Shown: positions 33,509-41,574, counted from the stretch's first letter. The stretch is DNA of 64,000 nucleotides from Pseudolysinimonas_A sp049651805 (GCF_049651805.1 NZ_JBASCU010000029.1:1-64000), one strand, 5' to 3'. The notes: generated from the sequence alone by a model not told the origin. Translations and numbers: made by a program.

Positions 33509-34642
33509 CTACGGCGAGATCGCGAGGAACACGAACGCGAGCAGCAGTACGAGATGCACGACCCCGGCGAGCCGGGTCGCACGCCCCGGCACGATCGTCA
33601 GGATCGATACGACGACCGTGATGCCGAACAACACCAACTGAACGTCGCCCAACCCCAGGGTCAGCGGCCCCGGTAGCCAGATCGAGGCGACGGCGATCGC
33701 CGGAATGGTGAGCCCGATCGACGCGATCGCCGAGCCGATGCCGAGGTTGAGGCTCGTTTGCATCCGATTGCGCAGAGCCGCCTTCGACGCCGCGAGACCC
33801 TCGGGCAGCAGCACGAGGCTGGCGATCACGATGCCGACGAACGCGTGCGGGATGCCGGCCGCCGACACTCCTGCCTCGATGGCCGGTGAGACGGCTTTCG
33901 CGAGTCCGACGACGGCGACGAGTGAGAGAAGCAGCAGGGCACCGCTCACGGCGGTCGCGCGGTTCGACGGCGGGTCGGCGTGGCCGTCGCCGTCGGCATC
34001 ATCAGCGGGCTGCCGGATCGTCTTGCCATCGAAGCCGACCGGAAGGAAGAAGTCGCGGTGGCCGCGGGTCTGGGTGGCGACGAATCCGGCGTAGAGCAGC
34101 AGAGAGACAATCGCGACGAACGCGAGTTGCACCTCCGAGAAGCGGTCGCCCGGCTCGGAGATGGTGAAACTGGGCAACACGAGGGTGAGGGTCACCAGGG
34201 TGACGACGACGGCGAGCGCCGCGCCCGCCCCCTCTGCGTTGAAGCGTGGGAGCCCGTGGCGCAGACCGCCGAGCAACAGCGAAATGCCGACGATGCCGTT
34301 GAGGGTGATCATCACCGCGGCAAACGCGGTGTCACGAGCGAGCGTCTCGGTGCCCTTACCGCCCACCATGAGCGTGATGATGAGCGCCACCTCGATGACC
34401 GTGACCGAGACCGCGAGGATGAGGGAGCCGAACGGCTCTCCCACCCGGTGGGCGACCACCTCGGCGTGATGCACGGCGGCGAGGACGGCGCCGATCAGCA
34501 GCACCCCGGTCAGAACAACCGCGACGACCTCGAGTTGCCGGTCCCAGGTGAGAACGAGGGCGACAACGGCGACCGCGGGGACGGCGACAACCCACCTGTT
34601 CCCTACGGTCGCGGCCCAGCGGGCGGCGAGTGGTCGTTCCAT
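33509..34642 (-). CDS. chaA: calcium/sodium:proton antiporter ChaA family
   Basis: A 377-residue cation antiporter of the CaCA superfamily with about eleven helices. The two alpha repeats are clear: GEPFGSLILAVSVTVIEVAL (about 67-86) and ASLVLLPEGLAASKAALRNR with LNLGIGSAIASIGLTIPA in the second half, with the Glu residues that bind the ion. A hydrophilic loop rich in Asp and His (DDADGDGHADPP) separates the halves. ATG at 34642 follows a leader with a GAGGGG Shine-Dalgarno. Confidence 0.92.
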   Translation of the reverse strand: MERPLAARWAATVGNRWVVAVPAVAVVALVLTWDRQLEVVAVVLTGVLLIGAVLAAVHHAEVVAHRVGEPFGSLILAVSVTVIEVALIITLMVGGKGTETLARDTAFAAVMITLNGIVGISLLLGGLRHGLPRFNAEGAGAALAVVVTLVTLTLVLPSFTISEPGDRFSEVQLAFVAIVSLLLYAGFVATQTRGHRDFFLPVGFDGKTIRQPADDADGDGHADPPSNRATAVSGALLLLSLVAVVGLAKAVSPAIEAGVSAAGIPHAFVGIVIASLVLLPEGLAASKAALRNRMQTSLNLGIGSAIASIGLTIPAIAVASIWLPGPLTLGLGDVQLVLFGITVVVSILTIVPGRATRLAGVVHLVLLLAFVFLAISP

Positions 34643-34743
34643 GTCGGGCCCCTCGTCGTCGACTCCCAGGCTACCCGGGGTCTGTCAACCCGGTTCACCT
34701 GGGCGGGATGGTTCTTAGCGTGGAGGTGACGAAAGGACGAACC

Positions 34744-35295
34744 ATGACGAAGAACGTCGATGGAAAGACCGTCGCGTTCCTGCTCACCGACGGTTTCGAG
34801 GATTCGGAGCTGACCGAACCGTGGAAGGCCGTGCGCGAAGCCGGTGGCACCCCCGTGCTCGTGTCGCCGAAGTCGGGCGGCCTCCTCGGCAAGAAGGGCC
34901 ACCAGCAGGCGGTCGACCGGCTCGTCGCCGACTCCCAGGCGGAGAGCTTCGACGCGCTCGTGCTGCCGGGCGGGGTCGTGAACGCCGACCACCTTCGGAT
35001 GGACGACGACGCGGTCGACTTCGTGCGCGGCTTCTTCGAGCAGAAGAAGCCGGTCGCGGTCATCTGCCACGGCGCGTGGATCATGACCGATGCGGATGTC
35101 GTCGACGGTCGCACCCTCACCAGCTACCCGAGCCTGCGCACCGACCTGGTGAACGCCGGCGCGACCTGGGTCGACGAGGAGGTGTGCGTCGACAACGGTC
35201 TGGTGTCGAGCCGCACCCCCGACGACCTCCCGGCGTTCTGCCGGAAGCTCGTCGAAGAGGTCGCCGAGGGCGTACACGAGCGGCAGCACGCCTGA
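34744..35295 (+). CDS. DJ-1/PfpI family type-1 glutamine amidotransferase-like protein
   Basis: A 183-residue PfpI/YhbO-type protein. The nucleophile is Cys108 in VAVICHGAW, with Glu19 of DGFEDSE as its partner and LVLPGGVVNADHLR as the family segment. Members act as deglycases or stress chaperones on glycated proteins and nucleotides. ATG at 34744 has AAAGGA upstream. It stands alone just before a decayed stretch. Confidence 0.93.
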   Translation: MTKNVDGKTVAFLLTDGFEDSELTEPWKAVREAGGTPVLVSPKSGGLLGKKGHQQAVDRLVADSQAESFDALVLPGGVVNADHLRMDDDAVDFVRGFFEQKKPVAVICHGAWIMTDADVVDGRTLTSYPSLRTDLVNAGATWVDEEVCVDNGLVSSRTPDDLPAFCRKLVEEVAEGVHERQHA

Positions 35296-35367
35296 GCCAC
35301 CGACCCAACTCTCGGAAATCCGACCGTTCGTCGACCAGACACCGATGAACAGCCGCGATTCCCAGAG

Positions 35368-35630
35368 TTAGGTCACCGCGCGCGCGGCGCGGCGTCGCAG
35401 GAGGGTGCGCTCCACGAAGGTCCACGCGCCCGACACGGTGAGATACAGGGTCGCGGCAAGGGGCACGAAGAGCGCGATGACGACGGTCGCGAATGACAGC
35501 CATCACCGCCATCAGGCCGAGCGGCGCGAGAAGTGTCGGGCCGGGAACGGCCAGCATCGCGGTGAACGAGTTTCCCAGGGGAGCCCCGAGCAGCGTCTCG
35601 CCAAGCAGATTCTGGAGTCGGAACCCGAAG
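35368..35630 (-). pseudogene. remnant of a YidC/Oxa1-type membrane insertase
   Basis: On the minus strand one frame reads LLGAPLGNSFTAMLAV and LLAPLGLMAVMAVI, then after a frame change FATVVIALFVPLAATLYLTV and WTFVERTLLRRRA up to TAA at 35368. These match the last two or three membrane helices of a short actinobacterial YidC/Oxa1-like protein with an internal deletion at about 35490. The N-terminal two-thirds is absent. Confidence 0.6.
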
Positions 35631-35639
35631 CGTGGGGAC

Positions 35640-35866
35640 TCGCGGTGCTGCTGACCTGGCTCAGTCCCGGGCGCCCGCACGTGTCGTTCGGATGCCGCTG
35701 GGCCGCTTCCAGCTCGGGGCCGCGATCCAATCGGTGCACTGTGACCGCCCGCGCCGGCCGGGTCGACTCCGAGAAGCTCGTGCAGCCCTACCGCGGACTC
35801 GTCGCCATCGCGCCGACCCGCGGCGCGCAGGACGGCCTCGCCGCCGCCCTGCGCCGCTCGCGTTAG
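35640..35866 (+). pseudogene. C-terminal fragment of an unidentified gene
   Basis: A plus-strand frame ending with TAG at 35864 has coding-like composition (VTARAGRVDSEKLVQPYRGL, then VAIAPTRGAQDGLAAALRRS) but no start and no upstream partner; a different frame holds SRAPARVVRMPLGRFQLGAA just before it. It looks like the end of a gene whose front was lost together with the YidC-like gene. Family not recognised. Confidence 0.4.
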
Positions 35867-36414
35867 GCCTTCGTGACGACGGTCGTGACCGGCGTGGCGT
35901 TTTCGAAGAGGTCGAGCACGGGGCAGTGGGCGTCGACGGCCTGACGCAGCTCGTCGTAGCGCTCGGCCGACTCTGGGCCGCTGATCGCGATGTTGAGGCG
36001 CACCGCTCCGAAGCCGGCGCGCACCGACTCGTCGATGCCGAACAGGCGGCGCGCATCCAGGTCGCCTTCCGCCTTGATGTCGATGTCGTCGACCTGGATG
36101 CCGAGCGCCTGCGCGTAGAGGCGGTAGACGACGACCTGGCAGGAGATGAGGGCCGCGAGGGCGTACTCGACCGGGCTCGCGGCGACGTCGTCACCGGCGA
36201 GGGCGGCGGGCTCGTCGATGACGAACTCGTGCTTGCCGGCCCGGATCGCGGTCGCGACGGCACCGCGGCCGGCGCCGTGCACGGTGTACGTCAGGTACGC
36301 CGAAGCGGTGTCGGCGGCGATGCGGTCACTCCACGCGGCACCCGCGGCGGTCAGGCGGTCGGCGCGCTCGTCGGCGGTCGAGGTGGGAACGGAAACGGTG
36401 TCGAGAAGGGTCAT
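35863..36414 (-). CDS. OsmC family protein
   Basis: A 183-residue OsmC/Ohr-fold protein, a group that reduces organic hydroperoxides with two cysteines. The first Cys is in ALAALISCQVVVYRLYAQ, inside the long central helix, and the second in AVDAHCPVLDLF. The N-terminal 40 residues are less conserved. The YhfA-like layout with Cys-Gln rather than Ohr motifs suggests a general OsmC member. ATG at 36414 follows TAGCGT by 7 nt, so the mRNA is probably leaderless. Confidence 0.9.
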   Translation of the reverse strand: MTLLDTVSVPTSTADERADRLTAAGAAWSDRIAADTASAYLTYTVHGAGRGAVATAIRAGKHEFVIDEPAALAGDDVAASPVEYALAALISCQVVVYRLYAQALGIQVDDIDIKAEGDLDARRLFGIDESVRAGFGAVRLNIAISGPESAERYDELRQAVDAHCPVLDLFENATPVTTVVTKA

Positions 36415-36421
36415 GTCAACG

Positions 36422-36427
36422 ACGCTA
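36422..36427 (-). promoter_or_regulatory. -10 box (TAGCGT) of the OsmC gene
   Basis: TAGCGT lies 7 nt before the ATG on the minus strand. Confidence 0.5.
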
Positions 36428-36539
36428 GGCACCCGAGCGCAGGCGCACCCCGGGCGTGACGAACGTGGTCGAAGTGTGACGCAACACAACGAAAATCTTC
36501 GTAACGAGCGCCCCATCGGCGACCCCCTTGCCACCGCAC

Positions 36540-36573
36540 TGAACAATCGTTTAGCATACTGAACGTGCGTTCA
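36540..36573 (+). promoter_or_regulatory. TetR operator pair overlapping the start of the tetR gene
   Basis: TGAACG-TG-CGTTCA (36560-36573) is a perfect palindrome that contains the GTG start codon itself; a weaker copy, TGAACAATCGTTTA (36540-36553), lies exactly 20 bp upstream. The -10 box TAGCAT (36552-36557) lies between them. Binding of the TetR dimer would shut off its own leaderless promoter and the ABC genes behind it. Confidence 0.7.
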
Positions 36574-37272
36574 ATCGCCTCCGACGACCTCACGACCCGC
36601 GCGCGCATCCGCGACGCGGCGATCGTGCTGTTCGGGCGCGACGGATTCGCGGCGACGAGCGTGCGGGCGGTCGCGACGGCCGCCGGGGTGAGCCCCGCCT
36701 TGGTGCTGCACCACTTCGGGTCGAAAGACGAGCTGCGCGCCGCGTGCGACGAGTTCATCGTCGACGCCGTCATGGGCCACAACGACGAACTCGGTATCGT
36801 CGCCGACAGCGCCGCCACGATGCAGAAGTGGCTCGCCGACGTCGACCAGTTCCGCCCGCAACTCGACTACCTGGCGCGGATGCTCACCGACGACGGCCCC
36901 GGCGCCGACAGACTCTTCGACCTGCTCGTCGAGAGCACGACCCAGATGATCCGCGGCCAGGTGGCGGCGGGAATCATGCGCGAGACCCCCGACCTCGAGG
37001 TGACGGCGCTCTACCTCACGACCTACGGCATCGTGCCCGTCATCCTCGGACGACAGATCGGGCGCCGGATGGGCGCCGACGGCATGACTGTCGACGTCAT
37101 CCGCCGCTCGACCCTGCCCATTCTCGACCTGTACACCCACGGCCTCTACACCGACGACCGCTTCCTCGTCGCCGCCCGCGAGGCGCTCGACCGCACCAGC
37201 GGGCCGAGCTCGGGCAAGGGCGACAACGACCCGCATCAGGATCCCGACCCGCCTGCCGCGCCGGCATCCTGA
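36565..37272 (+). CDS. TetR family transcriptional regulator
   Basis: A 235-residue repressor. The helix-turn-helix is at about 10-55: RARIRDAAIVLFGRDGFAAT, then VRAVATAAGVSPALVLHHFG. The C-terminal ligand domain includes TTQMIRGQVAAGIMRETPD. The GTG start lies within its probable operator and 7 nt after the -10 box. It is followed 38 nt later by an ABC ATPase and permease gene that it most likely controls, a familiar arrangement for drug efflux. Confidence 0.92.
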   Translation: MRSIASDDLTTRARIRDAAIVLFGRDGFAATSVRAVATAAGVSPALVLHHFGSKDELRAACDEFIVDAVMGHNDELGIVADSAATMQKWLADVDQFRPQLDYLARMLTDDGPGADRLFDLLVESTTQMIRGQVAAGIMRETPDLEVTALYLTTYGIVPVILGRQIGRRMGADGMTVDVIRRSTLPILDLYTHGLYTDDRFLVAAREALDRTSGPSSGKGDNDPHQDPDPPAAPAS

Positions 37273-37310
37273 TCGTTCTCTTCCACCCATTGTTGAAAGG
37301 AGCACGGGGA

Positions 37311-38225
37311 ATGCCCCCTGCCATCCGTACTACCGAGCTGAGCAAACGCTACGGCTCGCACACCGCCCTGCACGGGCTCGACCTCACGATCGAACCCGGC
37401 ACCGTCTTCGGCCTCATCGGCCCGAACGGCGCCGGCAAGACCACGACCTTGAGGATGCTGCTCGACATCATCCGTCCCACGGGCGGGCACGCCCGCGTGC
37501 TCGGCGAAGACCCGCGTACCGCAGGCCCCGCCCTGCGCCGTCGCATCGGCTTCGTGCCCGGCGAGCTGCGGCTCGAGGGTCGCGTGAAGGGTCGGGCGCT
37601 GCTCAACCACTTCGCCGACATCTCGGGGCCGGTGGCTCCGGGAGCGATCGACGCGCTCGCCGAACGGCTCGGGCTCGACCTGAGCCGCCAGGTGCGCCAG
37701 CTCTCGAAGGGCAACAAGCAGAAGCTCGGGCTCGTGCAGGCGTTCATGCACTCCCCCGAACTGCTCGTGCTCGACGAGCCGACGAGTGGGCTCGACCCGC
37801 TCGTGCAGCGCGAGTTCATGACGATGGTGCGGGAGGCCCGCGACAACGGGCAGACCGTGCTGCTGTCGTCGCACGTGCTGAGCGAGATCCAGCAGACCGC
37901 GGATGTCGTCGCGGTGCTCAGCCAGGGACGCGTCGTCGCCGAAGGCGCCGTCGAGTCACTGCGGCTCGCCAGCATCCGCCGGGTGCGCGCGGGCCTCGCC
38001 GACACCACCGAGGATGCCGTGCGCACCGCGCTCGGCAAGCTCACCCACCTGAACGAGGTCGACGTGCGCACGGTCGGCGAGGTCGTTCGCGTCACGGCGA
38101 CCGTGAACGGCGACATCGACGCGGTCGTGAAAGAGATCGCCCGGCACCGGGTGGTCGACCTCGCGGTCGAAGAGCCCGACCTCGAGGAATCCGTGTTGAG
38201 CCTGTACGGAGGTCAGAATGCGTAA
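37311..38225 (+). CDS. ABC transporter ATP-binding protein (drug-exporter type)
   Basis: A 304-residue CcmA/DrrA-like ATPase with Walker A GPNGAGKTTTLRMLL (about 37-51), signature LSKGNKQKLGL, Walker B LLVLDEPTSGLDPL and H-loop LLSSHVLSE. The C-terminal 85 residues form the extra domain typical of exporters. GAAAGGAG lies 8 nt before the ATG. The stop overlaps the permease gene by 8 nt. Confidence 0.93.
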   Translation: MPPAIRTTELSKRYGSHTALHGLDLTIEPGTVFGLIGPNGAGKTTTLRMLLDIIRPTGGHARVLGEDPRTAGPALRRRIGFVPGELRLEGRVKGRALLNHFADISGPVAPGAIDALAERLGLDLSRQVRQLSKGNKQKLGLVQAFMHSPELLVLDEPTSGLDPLVQREFMTMVREARDNGQTVLLSSHVLSEIQQTADVVAVLSQGRVVAEGAVESLRLASIRRVRAGLADTTEDAVRTALGKLTHLNEVDVRTVGEVVRVTATVNGDIDAVVKEIARHRVVDLAVEEPDLEESVLSLYGGQNA

Positions 38226-39015
38226 GCCACTGCCGGTGTTTCGTCGCGCCCTCGCCGACTCGTGGCGTTCGCTCATCGGCTGGACGATCGGCGTCATCGG
38301 GGTGCTGTTCATGTACCTCCCGCTGTTCCCGAGCCTCGGCGGCGCCGAGATGGAGGAGATGATCGCCAACCTGCCCGAAGAGATGGTGAAGACGCTCGGC
38401 TACGAACAGATCGGCACCGGCGCGGGCTACGCGCAGGGCACCTTCTTCGGGCTCATCGGGTTCCTGCTGCTCACCATCGCGGCGATCTCGTGGGGCTCGG
38501 CGGCGATCGCCGGCGCAGAGGAGTCGGGCAAGCTCGAGCTCAATCTCGCCCACGGAGTGAGCCGAACGCAGTACGCGCTCGAGTCGGCCCTGGCCGTACT
38601 GGTGAAGCTGATCTGGCTGGGCGGGGTCGCGACGCTGATCGTGATCGCGCTCAACGAACCGTCGGAGCTCGGAATCGAACCGGCGCACGTCGTGGCGGCA
38701 TCCGCTGCCCTGGTCGGACTGACCATGCTCTCCGCGGCGTTCGCGCTCGCGGTCGGCGCCCTCACCGGGCGGCGCAGCATCGCCACCGCCGCGGGTGCCG
38801 GCGTCGCTGTGCTGGGTTACGTGTTCAACGCGATCGCGAACCAGAGCGAGGATGCCGAACCGTTGCGCGCGGTGTCGCCGTACGCGTGGGCGTATGAGAA
38901 CAACCCGCTCCTCGACGGGGCGGACTGGGCCGGACTCGGCCTGCTCTGGGGCCTCGCGGCGCTGCTGGTCGCGGTGTCCGCGGTGGCCCTGCGGAGGCGG
39001 GACATCACGGGATAA
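38218..39015 (+). CDS. ABC transporter permease (multidrug-efflux type)
   Basis: A 265-residue membrane protein with six helices and a large loop after helix 1 (about 38-70). Segments such as FFGLIGFLLLTIAAISWGSAAIAGAEE, where a helix ends in a Glu-rich turn, and ELNLAHGVSRTQYAL match the ABC-2 exporters of the NatB/YhaP type. It starts 8 nt before the end of the ATPase gene and completes the TetR-controlled exporter. Confidence 0.85.
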   Translation: MRKPLPVFRRALADSWRSLIGWTIGVIGVLFMYLPLFPSLGGAEMEEMIANLPEEMVKTLGYEQIGTGAGYAQGTFFGLIGFLLLTIAAISWGSAAIAGAEESGKLELNLAHGVSRTQYALESALAVLVKLIWLGGVATLIVIALNEPSELGIEPAHVVAASAALVGLTMLSAAFALAVGALTGRRSIATAAGAGVAVLGYVFNAIANQSEDAEPLRAVSPYAWAYENNPLLDGADWAGLGLLWGLAALLVAVSAVALRRRDITG

Positions 39016-39084
39016 CACGGCATGTGGGGCTCGGCGCTAGGCTCTGACCGACTCAGCGCCGAGTCCCCATCCTGAGGAGCCGAA

Positions 39085-39510
39085 ATGACCGTTCCCGCCA
39101 TCAACTACATCGCCGTGCTGCTCGCCACCCTGTCGAGCATGATCGTCGGCACCATCTGGTACACGCCGAAGGTGTTCGGCAACCACTGGATGAAGATGTC
39201 GGGCGTCACCCCGTCGGGCAACAGCAAAGATGCCATCCGCCCGATCGTCATCACCCTCATCGTGAGTTTCATCACCGCGTGGGTGCTCGCCGGTGCCGCC
39301 TGGATCTCGTTCGACTTCTACGGCGGATCCTTCCTGGTCAACACGCTGCTGACGGCTGCGATCCTCTGGGCCGGTTTCACCGCCGCCCGGTTCATCACCC
39401 ACGACCAGTTCGACGGCCGCCCGCCCGGGCTCACCCTGCTCAACTCGGCGCACGAGCTCGTCACCGTGCTGGTGATGGCCCTCATTATCGGAGTCTGGCC
39501 CCCCGCCTGA
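39085..39510 (+). CDS. DUF1761 family membrane protein
   Basis: A 141-residue protein of the DUF1761 family with four helices. The start INYIAVLLATLSSMIVGTIWYTPKVFGNHWM is the family signature, with the TxWYTPxxFGxxW motif. Function unknown. TGAGGAG lies 6 nt before the ATG, and TAGGCT at 39041-39046 could be its -10 box. A strong hairpin terminator follows. Confidence 0.88.
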   Translation: MTVPAINYIAVLLATLSSMIVGTIWYTPKVFGNHWMKMSGVTPSGNSKDAIRPIVITLIVSFITAWVLAGAAWISFDFYGGSFLVNTLLTAAILWAGFTAARFITHDQFDGRPPGLTLLNSAHELVTVLVMALIIGVWPPA

Positions 39511-39540
39511 GCCACTGCGTGGGTTGAGTAGCTCGATGGT

Positions 39541-39561
39541 GGGCCCCGAATGGGGCCCTTT
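39541..39561 (+). terminator. intrinsic terminator after the DUF1761 gene
   Basis: GGGCCCC-GAAT-GGGGCCC followed by TTT, 31 nt after the stop codon. Confidence 0.7.
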
Positions 39562-39601
39562 CGCAGAAACTCAGAGTGGGTGATCCTCCCCCTTCGGGTC
39601 G

Positions 39602-39700
39602 GTGAACTTCTCGGGGGCATCCATCGGTTTCGTCGACCAACCCTGGAATCAGGACGCCTGCAAGGGCGCCACGGTTCATCTGGCCTACGTCACGACCTGA
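39602..39700 (+). pseudogene. C-terminal tail of a lost secreted protein gene
   Basis: A frame that ends with TGA at 39698-39700 encodes NFSGASIGFVDQPWNQDAC and KGATVHLAYVTT, which looks like the last beta-strands of an extracellular protein. There is no start or body upstream. The family could not be named. Confidence 0.4.
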
Positions 39701-39772
39701 CCCGCGGCCCTCCCGCTGGTCGAGTAGCGGCGCCCAAAGGGGTGGCCTGTACCATTCGGCAACGCTGGACCG

Positions 39773-39904
39773 AGCATCGCGGCCCTAGCCGACCCAACCC
39801 GCCGAGCCATCGTCGAGCAGTCGCGCCGCGGACCGGCGAGCGTGAGCGACCCGGCGGCGCGGCATCCGATGGCGCTCCCCTCGTTCATGAAGCACGATTC
39901 TTGA
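39773..39904 (+). pseudogene. fragment of an ArsR-family regulator
   Basis: A short frame reads SIAALADPTRRAIVEQSRRG, then PASVSDPAARHPMALPSFMKHDS and a stop. ALADPTRRAIV and the ending LPSFMKH are hallmarks of ArsR regulators that start with MALxDPTRRAI and have the recognition helix near residue 50. The N-terminus and the second half are missing. The rest of 39511-40032 holds the terminator, the protein tail above and a -10-like TACGAT at 39980-39985; I see nothing else in it. Confidence 0.6.
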
Positions 39905-40032
39905 CGAGCGGCTGGAAGCCTTCGTCACGGCATAGGTCGAGGGCGGCCCGCGCGGTCGACTTCCCTCGCCGGCCCTGCCTACGATGACAGCAGGCCAGGG
40001 TTCGACCGCAAGTGATCAGGGGGATGCCCGAG

Positions 40033-40404
40033 ATGTTCGAAGAGACGACGTTCCGGGCGGGCGCGCAAGTGGTGACGACGGTGCTCGAAGCCCTCGGCGT
40101 GGCGGTACTCGTGGTCGGCGTCGCGATCGCCTTCATCCGGGCCGCCATCGACCTGATGCGCCGTCACGACGATGTCTTCGTCCAGTTGCGACGCCGGCTC
40201 GGCAAAGGCATCCTGCTCGGCCTCGAGGTGCTCATTGCAGGCGACATCGTGCGCACCGTGGCGGTCGACCCGAGCCTGCAGGGCGTCGCCGTGCTCGCGC
40301 TCATCGTGCTCGTGCGCACCGTGCTGAGTCTCGTGCTCGAGCTGGAGATCTCGGGGCGTTGGCCCTGGCAGTCGGACAAGCAGGGCTCACCCGTCACGAA
40401 GTAG
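40033..40404 (+). CDS. DUF1622 family membrane protein
   Basis: A 123-residue protein of the DUF1622 family with three helices (about 12-35, 65-82 and 86-104) and a basic loop (DLMRRHDDVFVQLRRRLGKG). The segment LGLEVLIAGDIVRTVAVDPSL is the family core. Function unknown. ATG at 40033 was preferred because AGGGGG (40018-40023) lies 9 nt upstream; GTG at 40012 or ATG at 40024 are alternatives. Confidence 0.85.
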   Translation: MFEETTFRAGAQVVTTVLEALGVAVLVVGVAIAFIRAAIDLMRRHDDVFVQLRRRLGKGILLGLEVLIAGDIVRTVAVDPSLQGVAVLALIVLVRTVLSLVLELEISGRWPWQSDKQGSPVTK

Positions 40405-40550
40405 GGCGTGCCTCAGCGAAGCTCGCCCGTCCACCACTTGCGAGCCTGAGCCGGCGCAGCGCCTCGGGCAACTCAGAACGCAAGCGTGACACCAACGCCG
40501 CAGGCCGGTAGTCGTCGGCATCCTGACACCGATGGCACCGTTTGTTGCAC

Positions 40551-40603
40551 TATGGCTAGAATACTGCTCATTATCGCTCTCAATGATTAGATTTCTAGCC
40601 ATA
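40551..40603 (+). promoter_or_regulatory. operator with two 11-bp inverted arms before hipB
   Basis: TATGGCTAGAA (40551-40561) and TTCTAGCCATA (40593-40603) are perfect inverted copies 31 bp apart (42 bp centre to centre, four helical turns). The region is markedly AT-richer than its surroundings. HipB-type antitoxins repress their own promoter at such paired sites; here the binding is inferred. Confidence 0.7.
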
Positions 40604-40615
40604 GGAGCAACGATC

Positions 40616-40918
40616 ATGTCGACGCGTTCATCCGTTCTCACCGAACGCGACCTCGGCGCGCTCGGACAGAACGTACGTCGCTGGCGAAAGCTGCTCGGGT
40701 GGACTGCCGAGATCGCGGCCGAACGTGCCGGCATCACGCGCACCACCCTGCGCGCCATCGAGAACGGTGAGAGCGTGCGCAGCGAGAGTCTCATGTCGGT
40801 TCTCAGCGCGCTGGGAATTGCGGGAACGGTCGTCCAGGCGACCGACCCGCTCAACAGCGACCTCGGCCGATTGAACGCCGAGCGGATGCTGCCCAAACGA
40901 GTCAGCGCGCGTCGGTAG
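40616..40918 (+). CDS. HipB-like XRE antitoxin/repressor
   Basis: A 100-residue helix-turn-helix protein: LGQNVRRWRKLLGWTAEIAA, then ERAGITRTTLRAIENGESVR, with a C-terminal tail ending PLNSDLGRLNAERMLPKRVS. The tail and the HipA-like gene 5 nt downstream identify it as a HipB-type antitoxin. TAGGAGC lies 8 nt before the ATG. As its toxin partner is broken it may now only regulate itself. Confidence 0.85.
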   Translation: MSTRSSVLTERDLGALGQNVRRWRKLLGWTAEIAAERAGITRTTLRAIENGESVRSESLMSVLSALGIAGTVVQATDPLNSDLGRLNAERMLPKRVSARR

Positions 40919-40923
40919 GCATC

Positions 40924-41190
40924 ATGGCTACCCCGATCGAACGCGTGTCGGTACACGTGCAATTGCCGTCGGGCGAAGACGTTCTGGCGGGCGAGGCCAC
41001 CAACCTCACCGCTCCCGGCTTTCAGCAACGCGCGCTCGGATTCGAGTACGACCTCGGCTACCTGACCAACCCGGCAGCGTACGAGCTGTCGCCCGACCTT
41101 CCCCTGCAGCGGGGCATCACCACCACGATGATGAACCGAACCACCCTCGGAGCCTTCGCAGACGCGATGCCCGATAGCTGGGGTAGGGGA
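40924..41190 (+). pseudogene. truncated hipA-like kinase gene
   Basis: ATG at 40924 opens a frame with the HipA N-terminal domain (VSVHVQLPSGEDVLAGEA, TNLTAPGFQQRALGFEYDLGYL, LSPDLPLQRGITTT, GAFADAMPDSWGR), after which all similarity stops near 41190. The kinase domain (about 300 residues in intact HipA) is missing; the open frame runs on to 41334 without meaning. It is therefore a broken serine/threonine kinase toxin. The following 150 bp hold only a short coding-like piece (GWERYRLAGVVAYPISADGN at about 41204-41270) that I cannot place. Confidence 0.75.
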
Positions 41191-41345
41191 TGCTCCGGGC
41201 GGGGATGGCTGGGAAAGGTATCGGCTCGCTGGGGTCGTCGCGTACCCGATATCCGCCGACGGCAATCTCGTCCTCTCCTAGGTGACGGTTATGGGCCCGG
41301 TGCGGATCTGACAGCTGCAGTCCCGCAAGAGTGATCGCCCGCTCG

Positions 41346-41471
41346 ACCGAAGAGAATTCTGCGCCTCTGTTACTCACCGCTTTTCGAATGGATCGTCGGC
41401 AACCCCACCGTGGGTGCCCGCGTCGGCGGCGGCTACCGCTTCACCTTCGGCCCCGAAGCCGGCGGCGACCC
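41346..41471 (+). pseudogene. fragment of an AHSA1/SRPBCC gene similar to the one at 50545
   Basis: 41371-41470 matches 50620-50719 at 84 of 100 positions without a gap, and weaker similarity with small indels extends back to about 41346. The fragment reads YSPLFEWIVGNPTVGARVGG, then GYRFTFGPEA, equal to the central part of the AHSA1-like protein. It has no start and breaks off at about 41471. The 100 bp from here to the GntR gene show no feature I can name. Confidence 0.8.
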
Positions 41472-41574
41472 GCCACCTCGAAAGGACACCGACACGATCG
41501 CCGAGCCCGGTCTCGCGGAACAGTCGTGTGCCGACGGAATTCGCCGAAGCATCGGCCCATGGGAAGCTACCCGC

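Noticed and set aside
40405..40615. Possible gene on the minus strand before hipB (QDADDYRPAALVSRLRSELP)
   Set aside because: It is short, has no start codon or ribosome site, and overlaps the hipB operator; it may be a remnant but cannot be supported.
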